A stretch of 64,000 bases of DNA from UBA7672 sp965279205 (GCA_965279205.1 OZ257144.1:3038001-3102000), one strand, 5' to 3'. Counted from the first letter of the stretch, positions 44,808-54,522 are shown. Notes: a model not told the origin generated them from the sequence alone. A program made the numbers and translations.

Positions 44808-45476
44808 ATGTTCGTCGGACACTACGCAGCTGCTTTGGTGGCCAAGGCTGCAGAACCGAAGGCGCCGATGTGGGCGCTGATCGGCGGATCGCAACTGATC
44901 GACATCGGCTGGTCGATGCTGGTCATGACCGGCATCGAGAGCGGCCGCATTGATCCATCGTTGCCCGGAAGCTACTTCGTGCTGGAGCACATGCCGTGGA
45001 CACATTCGCTTCCTGCCGTCCTCGTGTGGTCACTCGCAGCGATGCTTGTCGCCAGATACCTGCTTCGTCTCTCCTGGCCACCGGCCATCGCAATCGCTGC
45101 AGTGGTGTTCTCGCACTGGTTGCTTGATCTTGCTGTCCATCGTCCCGATCTCGAACTCTTCCCCGGCGGGCCGAAAGCCGGGTTCGGTCTGTGGAATTTT
45201 CCCGTGCCGGAGCAAGCGGTCGAAATCGGCCTCATCACCATTGCAGGTGTGTTCTGGAGTGCGACTCGCACGCGCGCTGGACAGCAGGCCTGGCCCGCTG
45301 CGGCTTTCGTCGCGCTGCTGGTCGCGATCCAGATCGTGGCCATGCTGTTGCCGCAAGAAGCTTCAGACAGCCTGGCAGGCGCAGGTCCGAGCGCGCTGGG
45401 CGTCTATCTGCTGATAGCGGTGGTTGCCGTGTTCCTAGACGGACGGCGCGCCAACGGGTCGCAACCCAGACCTTAG
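44808..45476 (+). CDS. YdjM-like inner-membrane protein
   Basis: The 222-residue protein has about six hydrophobic segments. Residues FVGHYAAALVAK at the start and FSHWLLDLAVHRPDLEL in the middle place histidines and aspartates as in membrane-bound putative metal-dependent hydrolases of the YdjM type. The activity of this family is unproven. The ATG sits after GCGAGGGAACGCTG. Confidence 0.7.
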   Translation: MFVGHYAAALVAKAAEPKAPMWALIGGSQLIDIGWSMLVMTGIESGRIDPSLPGSYFVLEHMPWTHSLPAVLVWSLAAMLVARYLLRLSWPPAIAIAAVVFSHWLLDLAVHRPDLELFPGGPKAGFGLWNFPVPEQAVEIGLITIAGVFWSATRTRAGQQAWPAAAFVALLVAIQIVAMLLPQEASDSLAGAGPSALGVYLLIAVVAVFLDGRRANGSQPRP

Positions 45477-45542
45477 GCCAGCTACATTGACGAACGGACC
45501 ACACGCCCCGAGATGTGAGCCAACACTCACGGGACCCTGTGC

Positions 45543-46655
45543 ATGACTGACGTTTCGCCGCTTTTCCGTCCTTTCCGCTTGAAAGGGTTGGAACTCAAGA
45601 ACCGCATCGTCATGGCGCCGATGACCCGGTCGCGCTCACCGGGAGCCTTTCCGAACGACGATAACGTCGCCTATTACCAGCGCCGCGCCACCGGCGAAGT
45701 CGGCCTGATCCTCTCCGAAGGCACGCTCACCCGCCGCAAGGGCGCTTCCAACGACGCCAACATCCCGCTGTTCTGGGGCGAGAAGCCGCTCGAAGGCTGG
45801 AAGAAAGTAATCGACGCCGTCCACGCCGCCGGCGGCAAGATGGGTCCGCAGATCTGGCATCAGGGCATGAGCCGCAAGCCCGGCACCGGCCACTTCCCGG
45901 ATGCGCTGTCGGATGGTCCATCCGGCATCACGCTCACCGGCAAGAAGATCAGCGACGAGCCGACCGAAGCCGACGTGATCGACATGGCGCAGGCCTATGC
46001 CGATGCGGCTGCTGACGCGAAGCGCCTTGGCTTCGACTGCATCGAACTGCATGGCGCGCACGCCTATCTGATCGACGAGTTCTTCTGGCCCGTCACCAAC
46101 CAGCGCACCGATCGCTTCGGCGGACCGAAGCTGCAGCAACGCGCCGAGTTCGCAGCCGAAGCCATCCGCCGCTGCCGCGCCGCAATCGGCGATTTACCGA
46201 TGATCATCCGTGTCTCGCAGTGGAAGTCGGTCGACTACAACGCCAAGCTCGCGACCACGCCCCAGGAGATGGAAGCCTGGGCGCGCGTCCTGATCGATGC
46301 CGGCGTCGACGCCATCCACTGCTCGCAACGCCGCATTCTCGAACCGGAATTCCCGGAGATCGACGGGCCGCAAGGTCTCAACTTCGCGGGCTGGGTGAAG
46401 AAGTTGACCGGCGTTCCAACCATCGCGGTTGGTTCGGTCGGCCTCTCTTCCGAATTCACCGGCGCATTCCGCGGTGAAGGCTCGGCAGCGGGCAAGCTGG
46501 ATGAAACCATCGAGCGCCTCGACAAGGGTGAGTTCGACCTCGTCGCCGTTGGCCGCGCGATCCTGCAGGACCCGGACTGGGTGGTGAAGGTGAAAACCGG
46601 CCGCTTCTCCGAGCTGCGCGATTACGATGCCGAGGCCCTCAAAGCTTACTATTGA
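45543..46655 (+). CDS. Old Yellow Enzyme family alkene reductase
   Basis: The 370-residue FMN-dependent oxidoreductase would reduce activated C=C bonds using NAD(P)H. The TIM barrel starts LFRPFRLKGLELKNRIVMAPM, and the catalytic segment IELHGAHAYLIDEF contains the substrate-binding His pair. TNQRTDRFGG and the C-terminal VAVGRAILQDPDW bind FMN phosphate. Length and motifs are normal for the NemA/OPR-like group. Confidence 0.93.
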   Translation: MTDVSPLFRPFRLKGLELKNRIVMAPMTRSRSPGAFPNDDNVAYYQRRATGEVGLILSEGTLTRRKGASNDANIPLFWGEKPLEGWKKVIDAVHAAGGKMGPQIWHQGMSRKPGTGHFPDALSDGPSGITLTGKKISDEPTEADVIDMAQAYADAAADAKRLGFDCIELHGAHAYLIDEFFWPVTNQRTDRFGGPKLQQRAEFAAEAIRRCRAAIGDLPMIIRVSQWKSVDYNAKLATTPQEMEAWARVLIDAGVDAIHCSQRRILEPEFPEIDGPQGLNFAGWVKKLTGVPTIAVGSVGLSSEFTGAFRGEGSAAGKLDETIERLDKGEFDLVAVGRAILQDPDWVVKVKTGRFSELRDYDAEALKAYY

Positions 46656-46756
46656 GCCGCTACTTCTTCACCAATCGGGCAAATTTCATCTTTTCCGGCT
46701 AACCGCTCGGAAAGCCGGTTCCGTCATGCTCCACTGACCTTTGGCAGGGGACAGAC

Positions 46757-47845
46757 ATGAGTTTCGGCAAGCGCGGTCCGGGCGACGAACATCCTGCGCG
46801 CAAACTAATTCCGCCTCAGCCTGTTGCGAGTTCCACAAGCGCCGAGCCCGCGCCTGTCGCGCGCGTCAAGAGCGCCGACCCCGGCGTTCTGGACAAGGGT
46901 TTCATCGCGCTTGCGCTTGGCGTTGTCGTGGTATCGGCCGGCGGCACCATAGCCGCGCCTTCCGTCATGTCCATGCTCAGCGGCCAGAAGGTCCGTCCGA
47001 TCGCGGAGATTGTCGCTGGCCTCGACCGCGACCATGCCAAGGCCGCTCTGGCTCAGGAAGCTTTCCCCGACGCCGAAGGCCGCGCCTTCATGACGGCGCT
47101 CGCCACGAATTTCCCGGACGATCATGACCGGCTCGTCGGCCACCTTGCGGATCTGGCGCTTACCGGCGCGGATCGCGACGATTTCATCAAGACGTACAGC
47201 GAGTGGACCCTGGAATTTGCAATGCCGAACTTCGGCGCGATGGGCCGCAGCGGCGCCGAAGGTTTCGACGCCGCCATGGGCCTAGTCACCGACGCGCTCG
47301 GCGTTGTCGAAAAAGCGGCGGGCGGATGTACGCTGGCCGCGTTTGAAAAAATGGCGTCGAACCCTGCAGCGTTCGCTGACATCAGCGCCTATGGCTCCGA
47401 CGGATACAAGGTTGGCATGAAGGCAGGCCGCGCACTGGTTGACCTGATCGCCAGGGGAAAGAATGCGCCGCCTGTTGCGACCGAACTGACGGACGCCGAC
47501 GAGCAGGCGCTTTCTAATGTCTTCCTCAGCGTGATGATGGACAAGCAGGTGGTGGGCCTGATGCAGGCTGCTGCGATGAGTTCATCGGGCGATGGAAGCT
47601 TTGGTTTCGGCGCCAACGCCATCTCGCCGGACCAAATCAACGTCTGCCAGATTGCAAACGTCGTCATCGTGAAGCTGAGGGATCTGCCGGCCGACACCAA
47701 GGGACGGATCTGGTCGATGGGCGCGTCGAACGCCGGCCTCCTCTTCAGCGGTGGCCCGGACGCATTGATGAGCAGCCTGCCCGGTGGATTCCCGGGCGGC
47801 TTCTCTGGAACCCTCCCATCGATGAACCCGAGCGATTTCCGCTAA
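46757..47845 (+). CDS. Membrane-anchored protein of unknown function
   Basis: The 362-residue protein has a polar, Pro/Ala-rich N-terminus, one transmembrane segment (about 52-74) and a large helical C-terminal domain. It ends in a Gly/Phe-rich tail (PGGFPGGFSG). CAGGGGACAGAC precedes the ATG. It is convergent with the TIR-MORN gene, 15 bases away. No family was recognised. Confidence 0.7.
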   Translation: MSFGKRGPGDEHPARKLIPPQPVASSTSAEPAPVARVKSADPGVLDKGFIALALGVVVVSAGGTIAAPSVMSMLSGQKVRPIAEIVAGLDRDHAKAALAQEAFPDAEGRAFMTALATNFPDDHDRLVGHLADLALTGADRDDFIKTYSEWTLEFAMPNFGAMGRSGAEGFDAAMGLVTDALGVVEKAAGGCTLAAFEKMASNPAAFADISAYGSDGYKVGMKAGRALVDLIARGKNAPPVATELTDADEQALSNVFLSVMMDKQVVGLMQAAAMSSSGDGSFGFGANAISPDQINVCQIANVVIVKLRDLPADTKGRIWSMGASNAGLLFSGGPDALMSSLPGGFPGGFSGTLPSMNPSDFR

Positions 47846-47860
47846 CCCGACCGCGCCAAC

Positions 47861-49963
47861 TTACTGAGTGCGGGGAGCGGCGGCCGTTGGCGTCAGCTGG
47901 ATCGCGGCCGGGCCGGCGATCGCCTCCACGAGTTCGCCATTGGCCCAGCGGCCAGCCATCGTCACCTGGCCGTCGGCGCCCCAAACCACGCCAATGCCGT
48001 TGCGCACGCCGTTGCGTATCTCGCCCTCATAGCGCTGTCCGTTGGAGAACGTCAGCACGCCGCGCGACTGCGTGGAGCTGACTTCTTGCCCGGCGAAGTT
48101 GTCGCCGTTCTTCCAGTAGGTGACGCCATAGCCCGAGGCCGCATCGCCCACGTGTTCGCCTTCATAGCGCAGCGCGCCGGACGATGCGTTGTTGGGGTTG
48201 CCGGCAAATTCGTAGACGCCTACGCCCGCACTTTGCCCGTTGCGCAGTTCGCCGCGATAGACATCGCCTGCACTGCTTCCATCGCCGCTGGTGCGTACGC
48301 CAAGGCCATTGGGGGCGCCGTTGGAGATCTGCGTCTCATAGCGGTCGCCATCGGCCGCCACGATGCTGCGGGCGTTCGGCGCGCGCGTCGCGGCGGAAGC
48401 AGCATCGCGCGCTGCCGATGCGCGATTGTTCGCGGCCACCTGAGCGCGGCGAGCCGCATCCGCGATCGCTCTGACCTCAGGCGCAATCTGGTCGAGACTG
48501 AAGGGGGCGGGCCTGCTGAGGCGCATGACGGCTGAGCGAGCTGCGCCGGCCTGTAATCCCGATGGATAGTTCGCGAGATAGACCTGATAGGCGGCGAGCG
48601 TTCCGGCTTTCTCCGCGTCGGCCCATGCGCCGGCGTCCTGCTGTTGCGTAAGCGCGAGGGAATCTGCGGAGCGCGCAGCGCTCTGTGTCGCTGCAGCCTG
48701 CGTCGCGGCCTTGTTGGCAGCCTGTTGCGCTTTTTCGATGCGCTGGCGGTCGGCTTCAGCCGCTGCAGTGCTGGATGGAGACGTGGTCGCCGTTGCGATG
48801 ATTGGCTTGCTAGCCGTCGTTATCGAAGCAATCTTGACGCCGCTGTCTGAAACCGCACGGGCGATGACGTCGGCAAATGCGCGCAGATCGCGCGGCGCAG
48901 CAGTCGACAGGGTCGGATAGGCGCGCTTGCGAGCGGTGGCGAACTGCCGGACCGCATTGGCCGTTCCGTTGCCTCCCTTGCCGTCGATGTCACCGCGATA
49001 GAGTTTCAACGCAGTAAGGCCTCGCTGAATATCCTCGATCGCCTGCGTCCGTTCTGAGCTCAGTGAGACAAGTCGGGCGCGGGCGTCAGCCGCCATTGAT
49101 CCCGGAACGGAGGCGTCGACGGGGAAACCCTTGAGATAGGACTGGTAGCCAGCCTCATTGTCAGCCGTCACTGCGCTGACCCACGCCTGCGCGTCGAGCA
49201 CACGCAACAGGGATTGCGCCGTCTCGGCGCCGCTGGCGCGCGGGAAGTCGATTATGTAATCGCGCAGGCCTGTCGGGTCCTTGCGGTCGATCCGTCGCCA
49301 AGCTTCAGCGGATTCTTCCGTGTCCTCGAACGAGGACGGAACCAGCTCCGCGGCTTCGAGTTCGCGCGCAGCTGTTGTTATCGCGCCAGCCTCCTCGGCG
49401 GACGCCACGCGTGTCGAGCGCCAGCCGAAGGGATCGCCGAGCCAGACGCCCGCGCCCGCCACTGTCAGCAATCCAGCCGCAACAATCGGGGCCCATGCAA
49501 TCGACCGGCGTGGCTCGAGATAGTGTGCAGGTCCAGACGTGGCGCGTCGCGTCACCTGAGGCCGTGTGCTTCCCGGCAGGCCGGCATAGAGTCGGATGGC
49601 CGACATGATGCGGCGCCAGTTGGGATCGTCGCGCTCGCCAGACCAGAGCCCGACATCAATCACCTCGACCTGGTCGAACGGGCGCGGGGGCGCCGCGCTG
49701 TCGAGGCGGGTCTGGATCAGCTTGTTCTTGTAGAGCCCCGTCGCGGCTTCCGAGCGGACATATTCCGAGCCCCGCGCGAAAGGCGACCAAATGACGAGAA
49801 TGGCGCCCGCCGAACCGAGCTTGAGGTCGATAGCCGCGCTGCGAGCGACGGAAGGATCAGTGGGATCCATCCATACGTCCCAGCCCTCGAACTGGAGCAT
49901 TTCGGCGATCAGCCGTACGCGTTCGCGATCCTCGCGTGCGTAAGCAATATAGACATCGGTCAT
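47861..49963 (-). CDS. TIR-TM-PG-binding-MORN protein
   Basis: The 700-residue protein starts with a TIR domain (1 to about 130): DVYIAYAREDRERV and a candidate catalytic E72 in SEYVRSEA. One transmembrane helix (about 155-178) follows. The extracytoplasmic part has FP-type repeats (GLRDYIIDFPRASG, GYQSYLKGFPVD, AYQVYLANYPSGL), a peptidoglycan-binding-like segment (IQRGLTALKLYRGDIDGKGGNG), an Ala/Gln-rich coiled region and, at about 560-690, MORN-type repeats (YRGELRNGQ, YEGEHVGDA, YEGEIRNGVRNGIG). CGGAGGGGCGGCC precedes the ATG. The layout couples an internal TIR to a wall-facing sensor, so it could report envelope damage or phage entry (inference). The nearest gene upstream is a divergent histidine kinase. 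Confidence 0.88.
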   Translation of the reverse strand: MTDVYIAYAREDRERVRLIAEMLQFEGWDVWMDPTDPSVARSAAIDLKLGSAGAILVIWSPFARGSEYVRSEAATGLYKNKLIQTRLDSAAPPRPFDQVEVIDVGLWSGERDDPNWRRIMSAIRLYAGLPGSTRPQVTRRATSGPAHYLEPRRSIAWAPIVAAGLLTVAGAGVWLGDPFGWRSTRVASAEEAGAITTAARELEAAELVPSSFEDTEESAEAWRRIDRKDPTGLRDYIIDFPRASGAETAQSLLRVLDAQAWVSAVTADNEAGYQSYLKGFPVDASVPGSMAADARARLVSLSSERTQAIEDIQRGLTALKLYRGDIDGKGGNGTANAVRQFATARKRAYPTLSTAAPRDLRAFADVIARAVSDSGVKIASITTASKPIIATATTSPSSTAAAEADRQRIEKAQQAANKAATQAAATQSAARSADSLALTQQQDAGAWADAEKAGTLAAYQVYLANYPSGLQAGAARSAVMRLSRPAPFSLDQIAPEVRAIADAARRAQVAANNRASAARDAASAATRAPNARSIVAADGDRYETQISNGAPNGLGVRTSGDGSSAGDVYRGELRNGQSAGVGVYEFAGNPNNASSGALRYEGEHVGDAASGYGVTYWKNGDNFAGQEVSSTQSRGVLTFSNGQRYEGEIRNGVRNGIGVVWGADGQVTMAGRWANGELVEAIAGPAAIQLTPTAAAPRTQ

Positions 49964-50116
49964 GGCCGCCCCTCCGGGCCGCCCCCGCCACGACCCGTTC
50001 TAACAGTCCCTGCATCGCTTGTGGAGACGTCGCGAAGCCTTATCACAGCGATCTTCTGGTCGAAGCGGCTCGCGCGGCAGGCGATTGCGGCCCCTGCTGA
50101 TTCCGCTCCCTGCACC

Positions 50117-51436
50117 TCAGGTCACCGTCTTCTCAGCCGGGAAGAAGACCGCAATTGTCGACCCTCCGCCCTCGCGGCTTTCAATATCAAGCCGCCCACC
50201 GTGCAGTTCCGCAAAGGCGCGCACGACCGAAAGGCCAAGCCCTGCGCCTTTCTGCTTTTTGCCGGCATCCCCCTGCTCGAAGGCCCGCGAAAGTCTTGTG
50301 AGTTCCTCGGGGCTGATTCCAACCCCGGTATCCGATACCGCCAGCAACGCCCCGCCGGGCGCATCCAGAGCCGCGACCTCAACCCGGCCACCCGAAGGCG
50401 TGAATTTCAAGGCGTTGGAGATCAGATTCAGGGCAATCTGCCGAACCGCCTTTGAGTCGGCGAAGACCTCGACATCCTCAGGGCCGGTCAGTTCCAGGTC
50501 GATGCCTTTGCGCTCTGCCTCGTCCCGCATGAAATGGAAGGCTTCATTGGCAAGGTCAGTCAGACTGATCAGGTCGGCATAGATATCGTATCGGCCGGCT
50601 TCCAGCCGCGCGAGGTCGAGCACATCGTCGACAATGAGGGTGAGGTTGCGCCCGCCCTCATGGATCAGTCCTGCATACTCCTGATAACGTTCCGGCAGCG
50701 GACCAAACACCGAGTTCTTCATCATCTCGGCAAAGCCAACGATCGCGTTCAGCGGCGTGCGCAACTCATGGCTGGTCTGGGCGAAGAATGTGGTGCGCGC
50801 TTCGAGACGGGTCTTCGCGGCATCGGCCTCGACCCGCGCCTCTTCGGCAGCGGCTGCCGCCTGACGCAGACGCAACTCCAACTGCTTCAGCCTGAGCGAA
50901 GCCTCCGGATCGCCGTTTGTACCAGCGACAGGTTTCAGAGGCGCAATGATCTGATTCGCTGGCGTGGCTTGCGTTGTCGTAGCGGCAAAGGTCGCAACCA
51001 GACCCACCATCGCTACCCCGGCAACGCCATAGGCCGTCGTCAGCACGGCTGCATCATGCGGGTCCAGCCAGCCGCCGCCGGAGCTGACGACCACGGAAAA
51101 AATGAGTCCCAGCAAGGCGAAGCCGGCGATCTCCGCAGTCAGCCGCGCCTGGCCCGACATCCAGGCGACCGCTACGGCAACCGCATAAAGCACGATGATG
51201 GCGGTAGCCCCGCCGGTACTCGCGGCGCCCGCTGTTGCCAGTGCGATCCAGAATGCGGATTCAAGCTCGGCAACTCGTGCGTCGGTTGTGGAACCACGCA
51301 TGAACGTTCCAACCAGGGGCGGCAGAATAGCGCAGATAAAGGTGCCGGCGCTGAGCCAGATTGGCACGCCCAACGCTACGCCCCAGGCAGCCGCCAGCGT
51401 CGCCAGGCCGAGCCAAATTGCCCGTGGCGCGGTCAT
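50117..51436 (-). CDS. Membrane sensor histidine kinase
   Basis: This 439-residue protein has five or six N-terminal transmembrane segments (about 5-150), a coiled-coil linker, and HisKA with TSHELRTPLN (phospho-acceptor H223). The HATPase_c domain carries N box NLISNALKFTPSGG, G1 VSDTGVGI and G2 KGAGLGLSVV. The H box and following FAEMM resemble PleC/DivJ-type kinases of Caulobacterales. No response-regulator gene is adjacent, so the partner is elsewhere. Confidence 0.92.
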   Translation of the reverse strand: MTAPRAIWLGLATLAAAWGVALGVPIWLSAGTFICAILPPLVGTFMRGSTTDARVAELESAFWIALATAGAASTGGATAIIVLYAVAVAVAWMSGQARLTAEIAGFALLGLIFSVVVSSGGGWLDPHDAAVLTTAYGVAGVAMVGLVATFAATTTQATPANQIIAPLKPVAGTNGDPEASLRLKQLELRLRQAAAAAEEARVEADAAKTRLEARTTFFAQTSHELRTPLNAIVGFAEMMKNSVFGPLPERYQEYAGLIHEGGRNLTLIVDDVLDLARLEAGRYDIYADLISLTDLANEAFHFMRDEAERKGIDLELTGPEDVEVFADSKAVRQIALNLISNALKFTPSGGRVEVAALDAPGGALLAVSDTGVGISPEELTRLSRAFEQGDAGKKQKGAGLGLSVVRAFAELHGGRLDIESREGGGSTIAVFFPAEKTVT

Positions 51437-51608
51437 TTACCGCGACCCCCCTGCGCATGCTGGCTTGAAGCCGGGAATTCCATCGAGCATCCTAACCGCG
51501 CGTAAATGAGTTCGGGCGCAACCTGAATTTGGAAGCACATTGCGGGCCGCGTCTGATAGGGTGCGGAAAGTTCCCCTGCGACCATCACGAATTCCCGTCG
51601 GAGGTTTC

Positions 51609-52649
51609 ATGCGTTCCGAAACAAAGTTCTGCGCCGCCCTTCTCTCTCTGGCTCTGGCGGCGCCCCTCGCGCTAGCCCAGACCCCTGCAACTCCCACGCC
51701 TGAAGTACGGATGCTGCCCACCTCGGCGGCCGCCTATGCGGAGTATCAGGGCGAGGTCTCCAGCGTCATGGCGAAACCGTTCGCCAGCGCCAAGGAACTC
51801 GACCGCGCGCTGGACACTTTCGGCGCCCCCAACCCTGACCAGCTGTCCTCGGCCTGGATCTCCTACTCGGCGATCATCGCCGCCCAGCAGAAGGATTTTG
51901 TCACCGCCGTCCGCGACATAGATAGCTATTATGGCCGCGACCGCGTCATGACCGGCATGCGCAACGATGTTGGCTATGCCCGCACCCTCAAGGGTGGCGA
52001 GCAGGCCCTGCAGGCCGCCCTCTCGGTCAACTCGCGCGACGCCGGCCGTATCTCGAACGCGGGTGCCTTCGTGAAGGAACAGTCCTACACACTCCAGTCG
52101 ATCGGCTGGGGCAAGCAGAAGATCAAGGACCCGAAAGGCAGCGCCCACCAGCTCAAGGCCAGCGCCAGGGCGATCCGGCCGGTCGCCACCGCCGCCACCA
52201 AGCTGTTCTCGGGTCCGGACCTCAACGCCATGCTGGCCAGCGTCTCGGCATCTCCCGCTGACGCAGGCTCCATCTGGGACAAGATCTCGGTCCTGACGGC
52301 GAGCGCCCCGGCGACCGCCTTCTCCGCCCTGTCACCTGTCCAGGCGGCGCAGTCCTCGCTCAAGGTAGACCCGCAGCACCTCAGCACCGTGAACCGCATG
52401 GTCACGCTCGCGGCCTTCCACGTCATCGAAGCCGACAAGGACGCCAGCCATTCAAGCGACGTCAAAGCCGCGATGACCGACAAGAACACGTCGGGTTGCA
52501 TCGACTGGGCGCAGATGCAGCTTCAGGCCTGTGTCTCGGCCGCCTACACTCGCGCGGAAGTTTCCTTCTGCCTCGCGCGTCACGGCCTCGAGCTGAAGAA
52601 CGACAAATCGCCGTCCGTCGGCGCCTGCTTCTCGGAAATCGCGAAGTAG
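51609..52649 (+). CDS. Secreted helical protein of unknown function
   Basis: The 346-residue protein has a signal peptide (cleavage after LALA) and a mature, mostly helical region. Four cysteines lie near the C-terminus (GCIDW, QACVSA, FCLARH, ACFSEI), likely two disulfides. GGAGGTTTC precedes ATG 51609. It is followed by a strong terminator. No known domain was recognised. Confidence 0.75.
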   Translation: MRSETKFCAALLSLALAAPLALAQTPATPTPEVRMLPTSAAAYAEYQGEVSSVMAKPFASAKELDRALDTFGAPNPDQLSSAWISYSAIIAAQQKDFVTAVRDIDSYYGRDRVMTGMRNDVGYARTLKGGEQALQAALSVNSRDAGRISNAGAFVKEQSYTLQSIGWGKQKIKDPKGSAHQLKASARAIRPVATAATKLFSGPDLNAMLASVSASPADAGSIWDKISVLTASAPATAFSALSPVQAAQSSLKVDPQHLSTVNRMVTLAAFHVIEADKDASHSSDVKAAMTDKNTSGCIDWAQMQLQACVSAAYTRAEVSFCLARHGLELKNDKSPSVGACFSEIAK

Positions 52650-52675
52650 CCGGAACAACAGCTACGACCTTCGAA

Positions 52676-52709
52676 CCGCCCCGGCCTCAAGCCGGGGCGG
52701 TTTTGTTTT
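52676..52709 (+). terminator. Rho-independent terminator
   Basis: A perfect 10-base stem (CCGCCCCGGC with its complement), a 5-base loop and a T-rich tail (TTTTGTTTT) lie 27 bases after the stop of the secreted protein gene. This is the clearest intrinsic terminator in the window. Confidence 0.9.
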
Positions 52710-52742
52710 GGATGCTTCTGCGCGAGACCCCGATCACCACTC

Positions 52743-53075
52743 TCATTTGTTGATGCGGATCGTCACCGCTCCCTGAGGGCTGCTGATCTCGAATTCGTCT
52801 CCGGGCTTCTTGCCCGATGGATAGAGCGTGCAGGCCTCGACGGGCTCGTAATTCGTCGTCACGCACAGCGTCTCACCGACGATCTTCCACGTGCCGGTCA
52901 CCTGCCCGTCCATCGCAGTGAACTTTCCATCTGGCGTGTACGTCACCGGAATATCCATGCCAGGAACCTTCAGGACGGAACCCTTGGTCGTGATGTGCTG
53001 CAGTGTGGTCAGCTCCTGGGCGAAAGCGGGCGCCGAGAAAACAGCAGCGAGGGCGAGAACGGGGAGGATACGCAT
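52743..53075 (-). CDS. Small secreted protein, tandem paralogue 2
   Basis: The 110-residue protein has a signal peptide ending APAFA and a mature beta-rich domain of about 90 residues with TYTPDGKFTAMDGQVTGTW and two Cys (LCVTTNYEPVEAC). It is a paralogue of the protein at 53136-53471 immediately upstream (same order of motifs, about 60 percent alike by eye). AGAAGGAAGACC precedes ATG 53075. The pattern of strands resembles small lipocalin-like exported proteins; the function is unknown. Confidence 0.78.
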   Translation of the reverse strand: MRILPVLALAAVFSAPAFAQELTTLQHITTKGSVLKVPGMDIPVTYTPDGKFTAMDGQVTGTWKIVGETLCVTTNYEPVEACTLYPSGKKPGDEFEISSPQGAVTIRINK

Positions 53076-53135
53076 CAAGGTCTTCCTTCTATCGGACTGT
53101 TACAGTTGGACACGCGACGGCAGGATTCGCATCGC

Positions 53136-53471
53136 TCACTTGTTGATCTGGATGGTCACCACGCCGCCCTGCGGACCGTCGACCGTAAACTCGTCGCCGG
53201 GTTTCTTGCCGGCAGGATAGCGCGTGCAGGCCTCTGCCGGGTCCGTGGTTGCCTTGGCGCATAGGGCGTCGCCGTCGATGCGCCATGTGCCGGTGACTGT
53301 ACCGCTCATGGCCGTGAATCGGCCATCAGGCAGGTAGGTGACGTCGAGATCGACACCCGGGAATTTGACGACGATCCCCTTGGCGACCATGTGCTGCAGC
53401 GTCGTCATCTCTTGCGCCAAGGCGGGCGAGCCCAACGCAGAAACAAGAATGACAGCGGGGAGGATACGCAT
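53136..53471 (-). CDS. Small secreted protein, tandem paralogue 1
   Basis: The 111-residue protein has signal peptide MRILPAVILVSALGSPALA and a mature domain with TYLPDGRFTAMSGTVTGTW and LCAKATTDPAEAC. AAAAGGAGAACG precedes the ATG. A 60-base gap separates it from its paralogue, so they are probably one transcript, read away from the membrane-protein gene at 53597. Confidence 0.78.
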   Translation of the reverse strand: MRILPAVILVSALGSPALAQEMTTLQHMVAKGIVVKFPGVDLDVTYLPDGRFTAMSGTVTGTWRIDGDALCAKATTDPAEACTRYPAGKKPGDEFTVDGPQGGVVTIQINK

Positions 53472-53596
53472 CGACGTTCTCCTTTTCGCGGGGTCTTCGC
53501 CCCGGTTTCATTGTCCTTGCATCACTTACTTCATTTTTTCAAGTACTTTACTACATCTGGCTCGCGTGGCATGTTCCGCTCTCGGGAGACACGATC

Positions 53597-54205
53597 ATGA
53601 CCGATGCTCTGCGCTCCGCGCGCGACGATCTCGCCTTCATGAAGGAGCTTGCCGAGGATCGCGGGCCGCTACCGCGGCATCTCGGTGCGCACCTGTTCTG
53701 GCCGGGCCTGCTCTATGGCCTCAACGTCGCCTACATCTGGGCCGGGATGCGCGGCTTCGCGCCGTGGACCAGCGACTGGTACATGTGGTCATACTTGCCA
53801 GGCACTGTAGTCTACATCCCGATCTGCATCTGGCTGTCCCTCGACGGACGCAGGCAGCATTGGGGGCCGGCCGCACGCGTTGTCGCCGCCGCATGGACTG
53901 GCGTTTCGATCATGACGGTCACTGTTGTCGCCATCGTGACCGTTGCTTCTTTCAAGACAGGGACCAATGTTGCCATCGTCTGGCCACCGATCGCACTCGC
54001 GCTCTATGCCGGCGCATGGTTGGCGCTCGGTGTGGTGCTGAAGCGGCTGTGGTCGATTCTCGTCGCCATCGGCTGCAGCCTCACCGCCGTGCTGATGGCC
54101 GCTCTCACCGACACGCCGGAATACTGGCTTGTCTTCGGGCTGGGATTGCTGCTCTTCATGTCGGCGCCCGGCCTAATGATCATGAGGAAGAAGAAACCCG
54201 CTTGA
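53597..54205 (+). CDS. Polytopic membrane protein
   Basis: The 202-residue protein has a soluble start (MTDALRSARDDLAFMKELAEDRG) and five hydrophobic segments. It is followed within 14 bases by a winged-helix regulator gene, a pairing in which the regulator usually controls the membrane protein. Upstream, an AT-rich stretch with AAGTACTT (53541-53548) is a likely promoter/operator. The activity is unknown. Confidence 0.78.
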   Translation: MTDALRSARDDLAFMKELAEDRGPLPRHLGAHLFWPGLLYGLNVAYIWAGMRGFAPWTSDWYMWSYLPGTVVYIPICIWLSLDGRRQHWGPAARVVAAAWTGVSIMTVTVVAIVTVASFKTGTNVAIVWPPIALALYAGAWLALGVVLKRLWSILVAIGCSLTAVLMAALTDTPEYWLVFGLGLLLFMSAPGLMIMRKKKPA

Positions 54206-54219
54206 GAAAGCATCCACCC

Positions 54220-54522
54220 GTGGACAACTTCGACATCGAGAAGATCGACGAGGTGATCCATGGCCGCGTGCGGTTGGGCATCATGGCATATCTTGCCGCT
54301 TCGGATATCGCGGAGTTCAACCAGCTCAAGGAAAAGCTCGGCGCGACGGATGGCACGCTGTCGGTTCACCTGCGCAAGCTGGAGGAGGCGGGCTACATCG
54401 CCATCGAGAAGTCCTTCCGCGACCGCCGGCCGCTCACCCGCGCCCGTCTGACCACGCAAGGCCGCAAGGCCTTCCGGAGCTATCTCGGCGCTTTGGGAAA
54501 ACTCACAGGCCTGTCGGATTGA
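54220..54522 (+). CDS. Winged-helix transcriptional regulator
   Basis: The 100-residue protein has a MarR/HTH_27-like winged helix: GRVRLGIMAYLAASDIAEFNQLKEKL, GTLSVHLRKLEEAGYIAIEKSF as recognition helix, and the wing RRPLTRARLT. GTG 54220 is the likely start; TTG 54202, overlapping the previous stop, is possible. It probably represses the operon it shares with the membrane protein. Confidence 0.82.
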   Translation: MDNFDIEKIDEVIHGRVRLGIMAYLAASDIAEFNQLKEKLGATDGTLSVHLRKLEEAGYIAIEKSFRDRRPLTRARLTTQGRKAFRSYLGALGKLTGLSD

